A stretch of DNA of 64,000 bases from Torreya grandis (lineage: Eukaryota; Streptophyta; Pinopsida; Cupressales; Taxaceae). The notes below the pieces were generated by a model. That model saw only the letters and a list, made by a program, of their open reading frames with translations, ran no database searches and had not been told where the DNA came from. The DNA is taken from the NCBI GenBank assembly GCA_037957365.1, contig JARHVA010002004.1:548501-612500 (forward strand). Direction: 5' to 3'. A program made the position numbers and the translations under genes. Of the stretch, positions 11,500-24,234 are shown one piece after another. How positions within the stretch are numbered: position 1 is the first letter of the stretch; each line of letters begins with the position of its first letter.

Positions 11500-12290
11500 C
11501 TTCTCACCCATAGTATACCATATTTTATGGTATCCAAATAATCTGGTCCTCAATCAAACTATCTAATACCTTCTTATAAAATATCATATCACATACATGA
11601 GCTCTCTTCACTCCTATAATGATATACCATCTAAACGCTAGTAGATGATCAGGATCATTAACTGCTCATGTGCTTAGTGACCTCCTTATTGACACATGCT
11701 ATAAAAATATATTTGTTTTAATAATGAGGGTTAGAAACTCACCACTCCCCTATATACCCCCATATGAAGCTCCCTATATAGGTGGCCCAACACAATAGGT
11801 CCCCATGCAAAAACATGATAATAATGCACCATTTCTACCACTACATCCCATAAACCTAGTTGAAACCACTGACCACTCTTGTTTGCTAATAATATGCTAG
11901 TAATAAGCAACATGAATACTAGGGTCAACATGTTAATATTATCCTCTATGAAGGCCCTATCAATGTCAATCCATGAATTATGAAATTTGACCTATATATT
12001 TCCACATAGCCATTACACAATCATTCTCCATTCCCATGACCTTCAATAGATAACATATCTTCTCATAGGTAACCATAAAATTTTCCACACATCCTCCAAA
12101 GTCAAAATCCTCTCTCTTATGATGAAGTAAAAATTACTCATCCTGGAATATGATCGCTCGACCAACCCATTGATGAGACCCTAGTTTATCTAAATGAATG
12201 ACATCATGATAATATAACATATGATAGTCATCTCTATTACTCCAAAATCAACTAGTTTGAGTTGATGCATATTATGTAATACCAGTGGTC
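11500..12290 (-). pseudogene. Plant mobile domain (PMD) protein relic, copy A
   Basis: The family (PF10536, related to MAIN/MAIL1 nuclear proteins) is often carried by plant transposons. Reading from high to low coordinates: a GLINGLVERS...MSNFYF segment and LTLEDVWKILWLPM (about 12180-12060), the counterpart of the conserved TFHL...GEMTITLEDV block; then WDVVVEMVHYYHVFAWGPIV and the following LGHLYRELHMGVYRG (about 11860-11740), the counterpart of the conserved WG.A.L..LYR block; then a VLDSLIEDQIIWIP segment near 11550. Several stops and frame changes separate these blocks. It runs antisense to the Tat-type integrase at 8510-9535, with the same arrangement in segment B (28780-29450). Tat-lineage elements are known to carry extra antisense reading frames between pol and the 3' LTR, which would explain the position. 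Confidence 0.75.
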
Positions 12291-13479
12291 ATCATAGGCT
12301 GAATGCTAGAACACCTAAATGTTCTTATGCAACCAAACATATTAACCATTAATCACTATAAACAAACACCATAACCTATCTTTTTCATATCCCATACCAA
12401 CCATACATATCCATAACTATTATACCTATCCATCTACCTATTCCCTTCTTATCCCCTTACCCAACTAAGTCTTAAAGATAACCTTTAGAAAATTCACTTC
12501 TGGCTCCTAAAACTAGCTTATACTTTTGGAAAATTTGCTCTTTTCTTCTTGTAGTCTTAAAAAATTACTACTCACTACGTAAGGCTTTAATAAACTATAG
12601 GTTACCCTATGTGGTATTGTAAAACTACAATTCACCTATCATGGTTTTATAAAACTACAATTTGCTACAAGTGATTTTTCAAAATCATGGGTAATGAGTG
12701 CATTACTCCAAATTACATGTATAAAACTATAACTAGGGGAAATACCCATAGTTGTGATTTTGTATTCTTCAAATTTACCCCTCATTAATACCTTAATAAA
12801 TGTAATTAATGTAAAAAATGACAAACTAACATGGGGTACATACCACTTGTCCTACCTCAGCTAGTGATTGGAACTCAAAAAACTCTTTATTTGTGGTGAG
12901 AAGCATGTGGTAAAGTGATCCATTCTCTATACCTCCAGAGTACAAGATTATAAAATATATAATTTAAAATTACATTTTTTACACCCAATTTTTTATTTGA
13001 CCCTTGATAACCCTATTCTTTTCATGTTTTACCATATTTTAGTCCATGTCAACCCTGCCCATTTATCCAAGTAACTCATTCTAATTCACATGTCCATTTA
13101 TCCATCCTTTAATGACATTTCCAATAAGTACTCTCCATCACACAAGTCATTTCAATCATTTTTATGGGTATAGTCTTCTATTTCCTCACTCCCTATCAAC
13201 CATCCCAAGTCAAAACTACATCATGCTAAAGTGTTTTTAGACTATGTGGGTAGTACTTGGCCACTTTTTAGTGACCAAATATAGCTTAGACACTAATTTC
13301 CATCCTGTCCTCCCATGGTCACTCTAATATATTAAATCATGTTGACCTATGATCCTTGTATAAAATCTATCTATCATCATAAACCACTTATCTTTTATCC
13401 TTTTCTTAGCCTATAACTTTCCCTCGCACGAGAATTGTCAATAGCTCATGGACTTATTTATCTATCCATATCCTTCATA
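12291..13479. other. Segment A sequence, unassigned
   Basis: Matches 29450-30710 in segment B. The minus strand may contain further eroded parts of the PMD gene, but none could be read with confidence. Confidence 0.5.
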
Positions 13480-14002
13480 CTCTAATTTCATCCCAATTAT
13501 CCTTGCATCCAAGAAGCTATTAATCCTTTCATGCTTAGTTGAGATTTTGAAGCTACCATTATCAAGAAATCCAATAAGCAAGTCAATAATCCTTGGAGAA
13601 TCCATTTAAATATATTGGAGGCAAGATAATAGAAGCATTATGATAGTAATAATCTTCTTATAATTTGTGATTGCTTCCATATGTTCTCCCTTTGATATTT
13701 TTTGTAAATTTTTGGCTAAGTTACTATATATAGTATATTGAATCCATAGCTCAAAATTTACAAGCATACACCATCTATTAGAAAAACAAGCTTAAATGCT
13801 TGGTAGTTTTTGTAAGCCAAAATCACTTATTCTAAATGACTCACAAATTCACAACATGAAATTTAACTACATTAACTATCATTAAATAAATCATAGAATG
13901 AATCAATATTGTTATTTTTTAACTCAAACAATCAAATATTGAATAATAAAATTAAACCTAGAATACTAAAAAAGGCTTCCTTTATTTAAAAAAACCTCAC
14001 TT
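13480..14002. repeat. Left flank of the copia insertion (segment A copy)
   Basis: The same roughly 500-bp sequence precedes every copia copy: 31640-32170, 38220-38710, 44150-44635 and 51180-51675. Marker phrases are AAGAAGCTATTAATCCTTTC and TTACAAGCATACACCATCTA. In this copy the sequence present in B at 30712-31640 is missing. Confidence 0.8.
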
Positions 14003-14007
14003 GTAAG
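14003..14007 (+). repeat. Target-site duplication GTAAG, left of E1
   Basis: GTAAG immediately precedes the TGTTAT LTR terminus. The right-hand copy is lost because the other end of E1 is deleted. Confidence 0.7.
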
Positions 14008-14477
14008 TGTTATAATATAGAACAAATAACGATTTTTAATAAAATAAAAACATAAATAAAATGCATAAAATAGAACATAATATAAATATATATTTAATGT
14101 AGTTAACCTAAAATGGGATACGTTCATACATAAATAATCAGTTCTTCTCTTATTCAATCCAATAAATGAAGGGATAAAATTGTAATATATATTGTGTAAT
14201 TTCTCTTCAATCATACTCATTGTGTTCCAGTGTTTAAAATGCCCTCATATCAAAGGAGGGTTACATATTAGGGAAACAATGCACCAACATAATTTCTACC
14301 ATCAGATCTATGACCTAATAGTCAACAATCCAAATTTACTATGATATTGTAATAATTTACAATATATTTTTCACTCACTTAGATCCCCATGGTGAACTTA
14401 GTGGGGGGAGTTTTCCCAAAACACCCCTACTTTCATGAGATGGGTATTATAATAAGATCATGCTCCACCATCTAATA
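14008..14477 (-). repeat. 3' LTR of E1
   Basis: About 470 bp. Compared with the 5' LTRs of the array it is strongly diverged (roughly a quarter of sites by eye), but it resembles the 3' LTRs of E2, E4 and E5 more closely. Confidence 0.85.
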
Positions 14478-14879
14478 ATCTCCCCTTTGGAGACCAATTA
14501 CTACAACTCCACCACTACAACTCTTCCTTGGACTTTTCTTTGAACTTTAACCCTGACATATTTATCATCTTACTTGTTATTCTTGAAGACCTATTGGAGT
14601 CTAAAAACCTTTCAACTTCTCCTTTGTGACTACCTTTTTTAGTATATCTATAGGATTCTATCTTGTATGGGTCTTTTACAACTTCTGTTGACCATCCTCC
14701 AAAATTGAACAAATTAAGTAATACCTAAGTTGTATATGTTTGGTTTTTGAATGGAATGCTTAGTAATTTGTTAAATAAATCACACTCTGGATACCACTAT
14801 ACAACCTAAAATATTACATATTTTACCTCAACTCTTTTGTGAACTTTTATATCCATATCATCTCATTACTTATGTAGCT

Positions 14880-17800
14880 ACAACATATTATGCCATTGCA
14901 GTTGATAAAGGAACTACTTCTATATTTTTGAAATTGAACTAACTATTATGTCACCAATAGTGAATACATAACCTGTGGTGCTCCTCCTGCCATCTAAATC
15001 TCCAACCATATAGACATCATAATATCCTTGTAGGTTAATATTAGACCCTTTATAACATAATTGTCTATCAATGGTCCCTCTCAAATACCTGAGAATAAAC
15101 TTGAATGCATCCCAAAGCTCATTTATTGGATTATTCATAAACCCATTGAGAAATCCCATTGAATGCATAATGTTTTGTCTCGTGCACACCATAACTTACA
15201 TAAAAATTTCAAATGCTAAATCATAGGGCATTTTCGATATGTAATTGATTTATTTTTGCATTTTAGGACTCTATTCTTTGTTTAATTTGAAGTGCCCTCT
15301 AAAATGTGCACTCACTAGTTTCACATATTTCATATTAAACCTAAGTAACACCTTCTTGATGTATTCTTATTGAGACAATTTCAATTTTCTATTTTTCCTC
15401 TCTCTTGTTATTCTCATACCAAGGACTTGTTTTACAACACCCAAATCATTCATAGAAAATGAATTTTATAGTTTTATTTTGAAATAATTTATATCATGCA
15501 TGTTAGACCCTGAAACAATCATTGTATCTACATAAAATAACTAGATAATATATACGCCATTATCTAATATCTTAAAATAGACATAGCGGTCAAAATGACA
15601 TCTACTATAACCTTCTTGTATCATAAACATGTCAAATTTTAAATATCTTTTCCTTGGAGCTTGCTTTAGGCCATAAAAACACTTCTTCTACCTACACATC
15701 ATTTTATACTTAACTTTGACTTTATATCCCTATGGTTTCTCCATATAGTTTTCCTCTTCCATGTCACCATGAAGAAGAATAGCCTTCACATCCAACTATT
15801 AAAGGTATAAATCTTCTACTATTACCAAAGATAAAATAGTTCTTATGGAAGTAATTTTAACAACTAGAGAAAATATTTAATAAAAATATATACCTTTTCT
15901 TTGTGTAAACCCCTTTAAAATAAGTATGGCCTTGTACTTCTTTCTTCCTCCATTTTATTCATTCAACCCATAAATGAATTTATCTTACAAAGCTATTTTA
16001 CATGTAGGCAACTATACTAAATCCCAAATTTGGTTATGTACCAAGGAGTCCATCTCATTTTTCATGCCTTTCTCTCACTTATTTATGGTTTTTACATGTA
16101 TTTATTCTTCATAGGTTTCAAGCTCACCACCATGAATCAATAATATAATAAGGTGAAGGTGAGTATCGTTCAAGGAGTCTACTTACTATGGTATATCTTC
16201 TAACTACACTTTAATGAGTTTGAGGTACTTTTTATTGTTTTATTTATTACACATATAATATTTGGTCAGTTTCAAAATTTTATTTTTAGTGATTTCATCA
16301 AATACAAAACATTCCATATTTGGATTTTTTTTATTTCTTTTACTATAACTAATCTTTATATATAACCTTCTCATTAAAGATCACATCTCTAATCCTAATG
16401 ATTATATAATTTTCAAAATTACATAAATAGTAACAAAAGTCATTAAATCCATGTTTAATAAAATTACATTTCTTAGATTTTTCTTCAAGTTTGGTTATAT
16501 TTTCTTTATTACTATGGAAAAATGATTCACAACCATAAGTATTTAAAAATGAATAGTCTAACTTTATACCTATGCATGCCTCTCTTAGAATTCCACCATC
16601 CAAAAAAATTAAAAGCTTTCTATTTATTAAGTAAACAATACTATCCATAACATCTATCCAAAACTACAAGGGAAACCTTTCGTGCAATATCATGTTCCTT
16701 GCACACTCGATAATTATTATGCTAATCCATTTTGACACATCATTTTGTTTTGGTGTTCTTCAAACCATCTTTTGTCGATGAATCCAATGGGATGACCCAT
16801 AATTATCAAATTACTTATTGTAATATTCACCTCCATTATCTTATCTAACACACTTCAAGTAATTTAATTTCTTATTCTCAACCAAATATTTCCATTTCAT
16901 ATAGTATTAAAAACATAAGACTTTTTTATATGCAATAAACCCAAGTTTCTCTAGTTGCATCATCAATAAAACTAACATAATAAGAATAGCCATAGATGGA
17001 TGATACCTGAGCTAGTACCCATACATCTATGTTAATGAGATCTAGTTTTTCATCCTTCTTTATCTTCCCAACTCTGATAAATATGACTCTCTTCTATTTT
17101 TCATACTTTCAGTGCTCACAAAAATCCAAATCTATCTTCTTTAAATCTAGAAACAAATTATTTAAGTGGAGAATTTTCATCCCCTTCTCAATCATGTGCC
17201 CATGTCTGTGGTGTGATTATTTCATATCCTCTTTTAGAGGAGATAAAATAATGGGAGAGTCAACATTACCTATATATAAATTTAATGTACCTACCTTTTC
17301 TCCTTTTGATATTACTAATGATCCTTTAGTGACCTTCCATGAATTTTTTACAAATGTAACTATGTAAAATTCACTTCCTAACTACCTTGATAAAATTATA
17401 TTTATTCTCAGTTTAGGAACATGCCTAAAAATTTTAAGTAACCATTTATTTCTCTTTTTTAATTTTCTGCATATCTTACCCTCTCCAAAAATTTTACAAT
17501 GTTTACCATCACCAAAATAAACTTGTCCAAAATCACCTTGAACATAGTCTTGAAAATATTTCCTATGGGGTGTAGCATGAATAGAATCCCCTAAATCTAA
17601 CTACCAAAAATCATTAATATTATCAAATGAAAGGATTAAAAGATCTTGTAACACATCACCTTCTACATTTACTTCTAGATTTTTGTCTTGTTGTCTTTGT
17701 GCTTCTTTTCCTTTTCAAAACCAACAATATTTCTTCTAGTGTCCTTTCTTCCCACAAATATAGCACACCAACATTATTATATATTTGTATATACCCTTCT

Positions 17801-18500
17801 TAGACTTCCCATGAATCCTTGGGCTATTTTATCTATCATTTTAACCTCTCATATTCTCCATAGTCAAAACATTACCTGATGTCTCACCTATGATTTTTCA
17901 TTACATATTCTCATTAAGAATAACACCAATAACATCATAAAACTTTAAAGTACTTGAATCAGAGATAACATTACTCACAACCATGACTAAGCCATTCCAT
18001 GTTTATAGCAATGAACATAGAATCAAAATATCCCTAAACTCATCATCAATGTTAACTCCTACAGATCTTAAATGATTTGTGGCCATGCTAAATTCATTGA
18101 AATGTTCAAGAACATACCCACCTTATGACATCTGCATATTAAATAAATTATTCATAAAAATTAATTTATTGTAGGCTAAAGGTTTTTCATACAATATATC
18201 CAATACCTTTATCACATCCATTGTTGTCTTTTATTTTGAAATATTGAAGGCCATCGACATTGCTAGGCACAACTGTATTGTTCATAGTGCCTTTTAGTAA
18301 AGAACCTCCCATTATTTGTCCATCATAGACACTGAATTCTTTTTTATTTCTCCCAATGATAGTAAAATAACCTTATGATATAGATAGTGCTTCATTTTCT
18401 TCTTCCATAGTTGGTTGTTTTGGCCATTGGACTTCTCGACCTTAAACTTGTCTTCTTTTGTCATTGCTCCCATTCAAACCAAGAAATATTTTTTATTGTG
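14880..18500 (-). pseudogene. copia gag-pol relic of E1
   Basis: Read from high to low coordinates: gag of the UBN2 type (about 18480-17880); a decayed zinc knuckle (about 17790-17690); protease (17680-17420), in which the active-site triad and its neighbour are changed from the usual DSGAS to DLGDS; the GAG-pre-integrase zinc region and integrase core (17370-16660); integrase C-terminal part (16648-16349), including IIIRIRDVIFNEK; reverse transcriptase (about 16040-15200), whose YVDD catalytic box reads YVDT (about 15521-15535); and RNase H (15192-14890) with GDLDGRRSTTGYVF. Stops and frame changes occur throughout. No function is possible. Confidence 0.88.
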
Positions 18501-18524
18501 ATTTTATCTATCAAATAAACCATT

Positions 18525-18537
18525 GGCTCTGATACCA
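18525..18537 (-). other. Primer-binding site of E1
   Basis: The minus strand reads TGGTATCAGAGCC, the initiator tRNA-Met complement, two bases from the LTR end. This is the best preserved primer-binding site among E1-E5. Confidence 0.9.
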
Positions 18538-18539
18538 AT

Positions 18540-18603
18540 TGTTAAGAATATAAAACATAGAGAAATATTAATACAACAAATACATAAATAAAATATAAAA
18601 ACC
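18540..18603 (-). repeat. Truncated 5' LTR of E1
   Basis: Begins TGTTAAGAATATAAAACATA like the other 5' LTRs and stops after about 64 bp, where CTAGAATACTAAAAA of the right flank begins. Confidence 0.8.
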
Positions 18604-20090
18604 ACAACCTAGAATACTAAAAACCCATATTTTACCATTTACAAAAATTTCATACAAATGGACAAAGATTAATAAAACAAAAAACATATAAGGCTTGTGA
18701 TGAGTAGATGTATTCCCAAGAGCCATCAAAATAAATCATAGATGGATAAAAAAATTGTTTTCTAATAGATATTTCAAGTAATATTTAGAAACCCTATGAC
18801 ATTATGGCTCATAGATTTAGTGAGGTATAAAATACCTCACCCATAAACAATGATATCTAAGTTAAATCCATGGATTGATCATGATAAAAAACTCCATTGG
18901 ATATAGACATGGGTTTCCTAAAATGTGCATTTGTGAATCTTGAAATGTTCACCTAATTTGTCATTTTTGCATAAGATAAAATAAATAAACCCATAATAAT
19001 AAAAAACCTTATGTTTCCAGTAAAAGTTGTAAGTCAAAATAAATCATTTCTAATGATTCATAGATTAACTATACTAAAATCAGCTATAGTTTAAGAATTC
19101 AAGAAACGATCGGAAGTGAAATTTTTATTTTTAAATTTTCAACAAACATTTGAAGCCATATTATTATTTTTTGAATGATTTGGTTTATATCCCTAGTGAG
19201 GTATAAAAAACCTCATCTATATGTAGTGATGGTACCTAATGACAAGTAGTCTTGCATTCATTGTTAGTCTTCCTATCATCCCATATGACAAAAACTTGAT
19301 ATCCTCTTCCTTCAAAAACATTGCACATGAAATGTGATGGCCCAATGGGAACAAAGAAGGGATGGTGGTGCTTGAAATTCAACATTAAATAGTGTAATGA
19401 TCAAAGCATTAAATGTGAGGTGATGGGTAATAACTATAAGGTGATGAGGCATTAATAAATCATCACCTTGAACTATGTGTAAACATTTTGTCAGTTGTGA
19501 ATTATTAACCAAAGTTTAAATGTTAAAATTTTGGTGGCCACTTGGATATTTATTGGTGATTTTAAATCATTGATCGATCCAACCTCCTTAATGGTACCAT
19601 AATGACCCTTGCACATCAATCAAAACCATGCCTCCATACTACCACATTAGATGTCTAAACCAAGAATCACAAATTTGACAAACTAATATATCCATAAATG
19701 CCAATTTTATGTGTTGATGTGGCATGGTTTAAATGCCACATAAAGACAAAGTTATGTCTCAATACTTTTGAGTCCTTTCCCTTAATAAGGTGTAGACAAA
19801 ATAAAGTTGAAGACACCAAATTAAGGTCCTTTTTTGTTTCTATGATGATAAATTTTATTTTATTCTAAACAAATCACTAAATAAGTATTTATTTGTAATT
19901 AAAGTGACAAATAAAAAATTTGGAAGAAAAATTAAAATGAAGGCTTTGTTTTGCACTTTTTATTCTATGAAAGCTTTCGAGAAGGATGTATTTGATGTTT
20001 TAAAAGCTAGGTCTTGCCAAGTTAATTTTATTGTTTATATAATTTATTAACTTGGTAATCATTCTTATAAAATTTTGTTTGTAAATATGA
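18604..20090. other. Right flank of copia E1, segment A
   Basis: Matches 62537-64000 on the far side of E5. It contains the phrase CTTGTGATGAGTAGATG near 18693, which also occurs in every array spacer. No coding content is recognised. Similarity to segment B continues to the last base of the window. Confidence 0.7.
18820..18840. repeat. Perfect 9-bp inverted repeat
   Basis: GTGAGGTAT-AAA-ATACCTCAC, able to form a hairpin. A related imperfect copy (GTGAGGTATAAAAAACCTCA) starts near 19196, and its segment B counterpart is near 63103. Confidence 0.8.
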
Positions 20091-22079
20091 ATAATTAAAA
20101 ATAAAAAAAATATGATAAACTTTTTTTATTTAATTTTGTGTTGTCAATATATATGATAACTAAAAAAATAAACAATTTTAGATTTAATTTGAAATATTAG
20201 ATAAGCTTTGTTTATATGTCACATAGATACATGAATAACATAAATTTATTATATAAGAGGTGTTTATTTTTATCTAGCCTATTTGTTTACAAGTTTCCTT
20301 ATACTTTTTTTACAGTTTATACAATAATACTTTTGAAAAGCATATCTTTATAGCATGGTTCTATTGTGCTTATTTTTTCCCCCAATATTGGTTTTAAACA
20401 TAATTAAAATTTATATCTATATGAATGTAATTTTTTATTTTCCATAAAATAATATCATTTATTTTTAAAACTATACCACATGCTAGGTTAAATAATTGAA
20501 GTGTAATGATCAAACTGCATTGTATGTTTATGCAAATTTATTTATGTTTAATAGATAATATTTGGAATTGTGGGAATTTGATTTGTATAGTGAAACATTT
20601 TACTTTTGGTCTTCCAAATTTTAAAAATAGTTTAAGCTTTGTATTTTATTGTTGACAAATTTTTAAATCAATTCTTATTATTTTTTTTACAAATGTTTTT
20701 CTTTTTTTTAAAAATTAGTGTAAGTTTTATACATGTAGAATCAATTTCACATATTTTATCATGAAAAAAATGATTTTTATACAATTTAATTGAACAAACT
20801 TTTTTTTTTACAAAGGATTGGAGGGTATCAATACTGTAGGACATGGATATAATATCATATTATAAAAAAGATTCAAGTTCAAAAGTAACTTTTAAAAATG
20901 GAGTTCTTTATGTGTAAACATGATAAAAATCATACTCCACATTTATGAGGAAAAAGAAGAGACATAGAAAAATATAGCCATTATGTTCCTCATCCATATA
21001 TAGATTAAAATGAGACATATGGTGTTATTAATGTGGATGAATCTTACACTTTTTCAAATTTTTGTCAACATGGTAATCAAGGAGTTGATAATTATTCACA
21101 CCAAGACTCAAAAATGGAGGAAATTGTTATATTAAATCAAACATTTTAAATTGGTAATACTAATGAGGAGATTAAACAATAATGAAAAGAGAATATTTGG
21201 CCAAAACATGTTGTGATTTACCATTAATATTAATTTTTGAAGAGGTGTATGAAGATGTAAACCATGGAAACCATGGAAAATGACATTGGAATAATGTGGA
21301 AAATGGTGTAAATTTTTCATGTGAAATATAATTGATAGGAATTTAATGCAAATACAAGTGAACCAGTTTGAGAAATAACTTAAAAAATAGTAATAATTGG
21401 AAACACCACATGGGCTATACCTTCAAAATGGATTTTTTATGAAGAAATAAATTTTGTTATTGAGAAAACGTACAATTTCATAGGTCTAATGAAAGGTTAT
21501 GATATAAAATAATGGGTCAATATAAGCATGATTACAATGTAAAAAGATACAAAATTAAAATCATATAAATAAAGTCCACCTATATTAATATTTGAAAAAA
21601 TTGAAGTGGTGCATATCAAGAAACTTCCTTCAAAAAATCTAGAGTTGAGGGAAAACTTGTAAAAAGAAAAAAAATGTCCTATGAATATTTGGGAGAAAAA
21701 GAATAAAAATATTGCACCATTTCACTCACAAAATGAAATAAAATGATGAAGGTAGATTAAAACATGAGCATGTAGGGCTAGAATAAGAAGGCAAACAAAT
21801 GGAGAATATATTGGATGTTCAACTTCAGATTACAAATAGTATTTTGTACATGTACAACACTACACTTTATTCACATACATAAAATAATTACATCATATAT
21901 CCAGTTCGTAACTTCAAAAAAATTATACAATATCTAATAGAAATAGTATAAAAGTAATTCAAACTAATATTATATTATCTTTTCCATTCAATAAATATAA
22001 TGTATCTTTGTGATTTGTGTTGATCTCTTTCCATTCCTTGAGTACACAATTGAGTCTCAGAATTAAAATATGAATTTAA
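20091..22079. other. Unassigned AT-rich DNA
   Basis: No relative elsewhere in the window. The plus strand near 20930-21150 has a stretch of more balanced amino-acid composition between stops, possibly part of the transposon represented at 22080, but no family could be recognised. Confidence 0.5.
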
Positions 22080-22610
22080 TTATCTATGTGGCTCATCTAC
22101 ATTGTTCATTTGTAAAAAAGTATGAAGCACATAACACACCATTATAATTTTGGGTACTTTTTCTAAATCTATGCCTACATTTTGCAAAAGTCTCCATCTC
22201 CATTTTAGTATACCAAATGAATTATCAATATTAACACACCGTCTAGATAAGTAATTTTCAAAAAGAGTATGCATTGGGGTGAGACTGCTAATATATAGCT
22301 TCAGTAATTAGGGAGAAATTGGATAAATATAATCTCCAATTAAGTGGGAAAAAATAGTGCTTCCTTCAATTTGGAATGTTGGAGATGTTAATACTTATCT
22401 ATTTTTTTATTATTTTGTTTGTAGAACAATTAAAATGATTAGCATCGTGAGCATTAACACACACATCTTAAAATATATTTTCTTGCATTATAGATTCCTT
22501 GCAATAAAACACATTGCAAATGGTGTTAATTTACATAGTTTGTAGGGGTATAATAATTTTCAAGGCAATATGATAACTTAATATGTGTGCCATCAAATGC
22601 AGCACATATA
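22080..22610 (-). pseudogene. PIF/Harbinger transposase relic
   Basis: C-terminal half of a DDE-type Harbinger nuclease, the enzyme that cuts and moves PIF/Harbinger DNA transposons. From high to low coordinates: AFDGTHIK (about 22600-22577), carrying the first catalytic Asp; then several stops; then an open stretch (22274-22080) with NIDNSFGILKWRWRLL, VPKIIMVCYVLHTFL, the hallmark end of the family. The middle, where the second Asp would be, is unreadable. No terminal inverted repeats or 3-bp target duplication were identified, and the partner Myb-like reading frame was not found. Confidence 0.75.
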
Positions 22611-23225
22611 ATTAAAATTAGAGTTAAAATGTGAAAATAACTTAGTATTTTTTATGTGGTCATGCACATATAAATTAGGATCATATTTATTTATACTAAA
22701 AACAATTTTGCACTAAATTTTCCTTCTAAATTTTTTAATTAAATGTGAAGGCAATGATTTTATTATTTGTGGCACTAGCAATGACATGACATGAAGGGGT
22801 GGTAATGATAAATCCCATGGGATTTATGTCTTATAAAATAAACATATAATACTTTATACAAGTGTTAAACCTTTACATCATACATGTGCATAGGACTATA
22901 ATTTGAATCCACACAAGAGCCAATTGGGAAACTTTGGAAAAAGTTTCTTTTCTGATGTAACTGAGTAATATACACACTAATTATTTAAGGTCTTCAGTCC
23001 ATGTCAGCATTCAAAATTAGTCATTATTTTTCAATTTAATGGACATGAAATGTTTAATTGTGAAAACTATAATTTGAAGTAGTTTTTTTTTTTTTTTTTA
23101 ATTTTTTTTATTTTATTTTAAAAATTATAGGATTTTAATTAGAATGTAACATTATTTAATGGGAAAAAGAGTTATTTTAATATTATATTTAAAGATATAG
23201 ATTAAAAATTAAACTCCATTCACAT
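22611..23225. other. Unassigned AT-rich DNA before segment B
   Basis: Includes a T-rich run at about 23082-23127. No coding content or terminal repeat is visible. Confidence 0.5.
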
Positions 23226-23766
23226 ATTAATTATTTACTATTGCAAAGAGTTTACATTGCAAATTTAAATAAATACTCAATTTTAAACAATTTACAATAT
23301 AAATATAAGGACTAACTACTACATGGAGGTGTGGATATATCTCATGGTAATATTTTGATTTCAATCAAATAAATAACAAATACAATGTGCTATTAAATGT
23401 AAAGATAGGGAATAGTCGCTATGTGGCCCTTATTTATAACTTGCACTTTAATTTAATTTATATTAAAAAACTACTGTGATGCGATTTTAGTATCTGTTGT
23501 TCAAAGGAACAATATCAAAAAATAATACAGTGGGTATATTTATTATATTATTTTTGTTCTACAAATATGATGTTCAAACTTCCACAATAAAGTTTTATGG
23601 CTATTTTAGGAAGTTAATTTAGTGATGTAGTTAATTAGATATCCACTAAGCAAACAAGTTAAGAATATAAAATATGAAACAAGAAATATAAATGATCTAT
23701 TAACATTGAGATATATGTCTTTATGGTAAACTATCCACTCATTCTTCTACTTCTAATGAGGAAATA

Positions 23767-23770
<4 letters not shown>

Positions 23771-23805
<35 letters not shown>
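23771..23805. repeat. (TA)n microsatellite
   Basis: 35-bp uninterrupted TA run. The matching place in segment A (about 6557-6567) has only ATATATATG, so the run expanded in B or contracted in A. Confidence 0.95.
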
Positions 23806-23807
<2 letters not shown>

Positions 23808-24229
23808 ACAAATAGATTCATCACTCCATCTCCATCCCTATGATTGATAAAAGATTATGAAATTCCAAAATAGTTTACAATAATAACACTTATAATTTTG
23901 TAAAAATGTATATTTTATAAATAATTTTTTTGTAAATCAAGTATGGGGGAAAAATTCTAGAAGATATTTTTACATATATCTATAAGGTTTGATTAAAATA
24001 TAAAACAAGGAGAGAATATTTAGAGGAAATATGATGAATGAATAACATGAGTACACTTAATTTGAAATAGTAGAGTTTAAGAATAATATTGGACTGTAGC
24101 CCTTTTTTTTTAACAAAAAATGTATGGATTTTACAAATGACATTTTCCATTCATTGCTTGTTTTATTTTATGGGTGGGTTCCCTGAATGGATGGATTGCT
24201 TAGGATGATAATTTAAATAAAATACAACT

Positions 24230-24234
24230 TGCAT
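24230..24234 (+). other. Empty site of the LTR relic
   Basis: The single TGCAT here corresponds to the duplicated CACAT flanking the insertion at 6986-8144. Flanking sequences on both sides match segment A. Confidence 0.8.

Larger units (their letters stand above)
14008..18603 (-). mobile_element. Ty1/copia retrotransposon relic E1 (segment A)
   Basis: Minus-strand element. In plus coordinates it has a 3' LTR (14008-14477), polypurine tract (GGGGAGAT, complement of 14478-14485), gag-pol region (about 14880-18500), primer-binding site (18525-18537) and only about 64 bp of the 5' LTR (18540-18603). After that, sequence jumps to the right flank, so some 400 bp of the 5' LTR and the right target-site copy were deleted. 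The order RNase H, RT, integrase, protease, gag in rising coordinates is the copia order read backwards. It is the positional counterpart of E2-E5. Confidence 0.9.
6005..20090 (+). repeat. Segment A of a large direct duplication
   Basis: Colinear with segment B (from 23226). Matching blocks: 6005-6985 with 23226-24234; 8150-10330 with 24235-26460; 10340-13470 with 27595-30710; 13480-14007 with 31640-32175; 18604-20090 with 62532 to the window end. Divergence is roughly 15-20% by eye. The A-only sequence is the LTR relic at 6986-8144. B-only sequences are about 26470-27590, 30712-31640 and three extra copia units. Similarity still holds where the window stops, so A may really extend to about 23225 and lie directly head-to-tail with B. 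Confidence 0.85.

Noticed and set aside
17029..17367. Plus-strand reading frame of 112 codons, with relatives at 35192-35662 and 48152-48382
   Set aside because: It is the antisense of the copia pre-integrase region. The minus strand there encodes the recognisable domain (best at 48100-48369).
20930..21150. Possible first reading frame (Myb-like) of the PIF/Harbinger element
   Set aside because: No Myb/SANT tryptophan spacing could be found and stops are frequent, so no identity is claimed.
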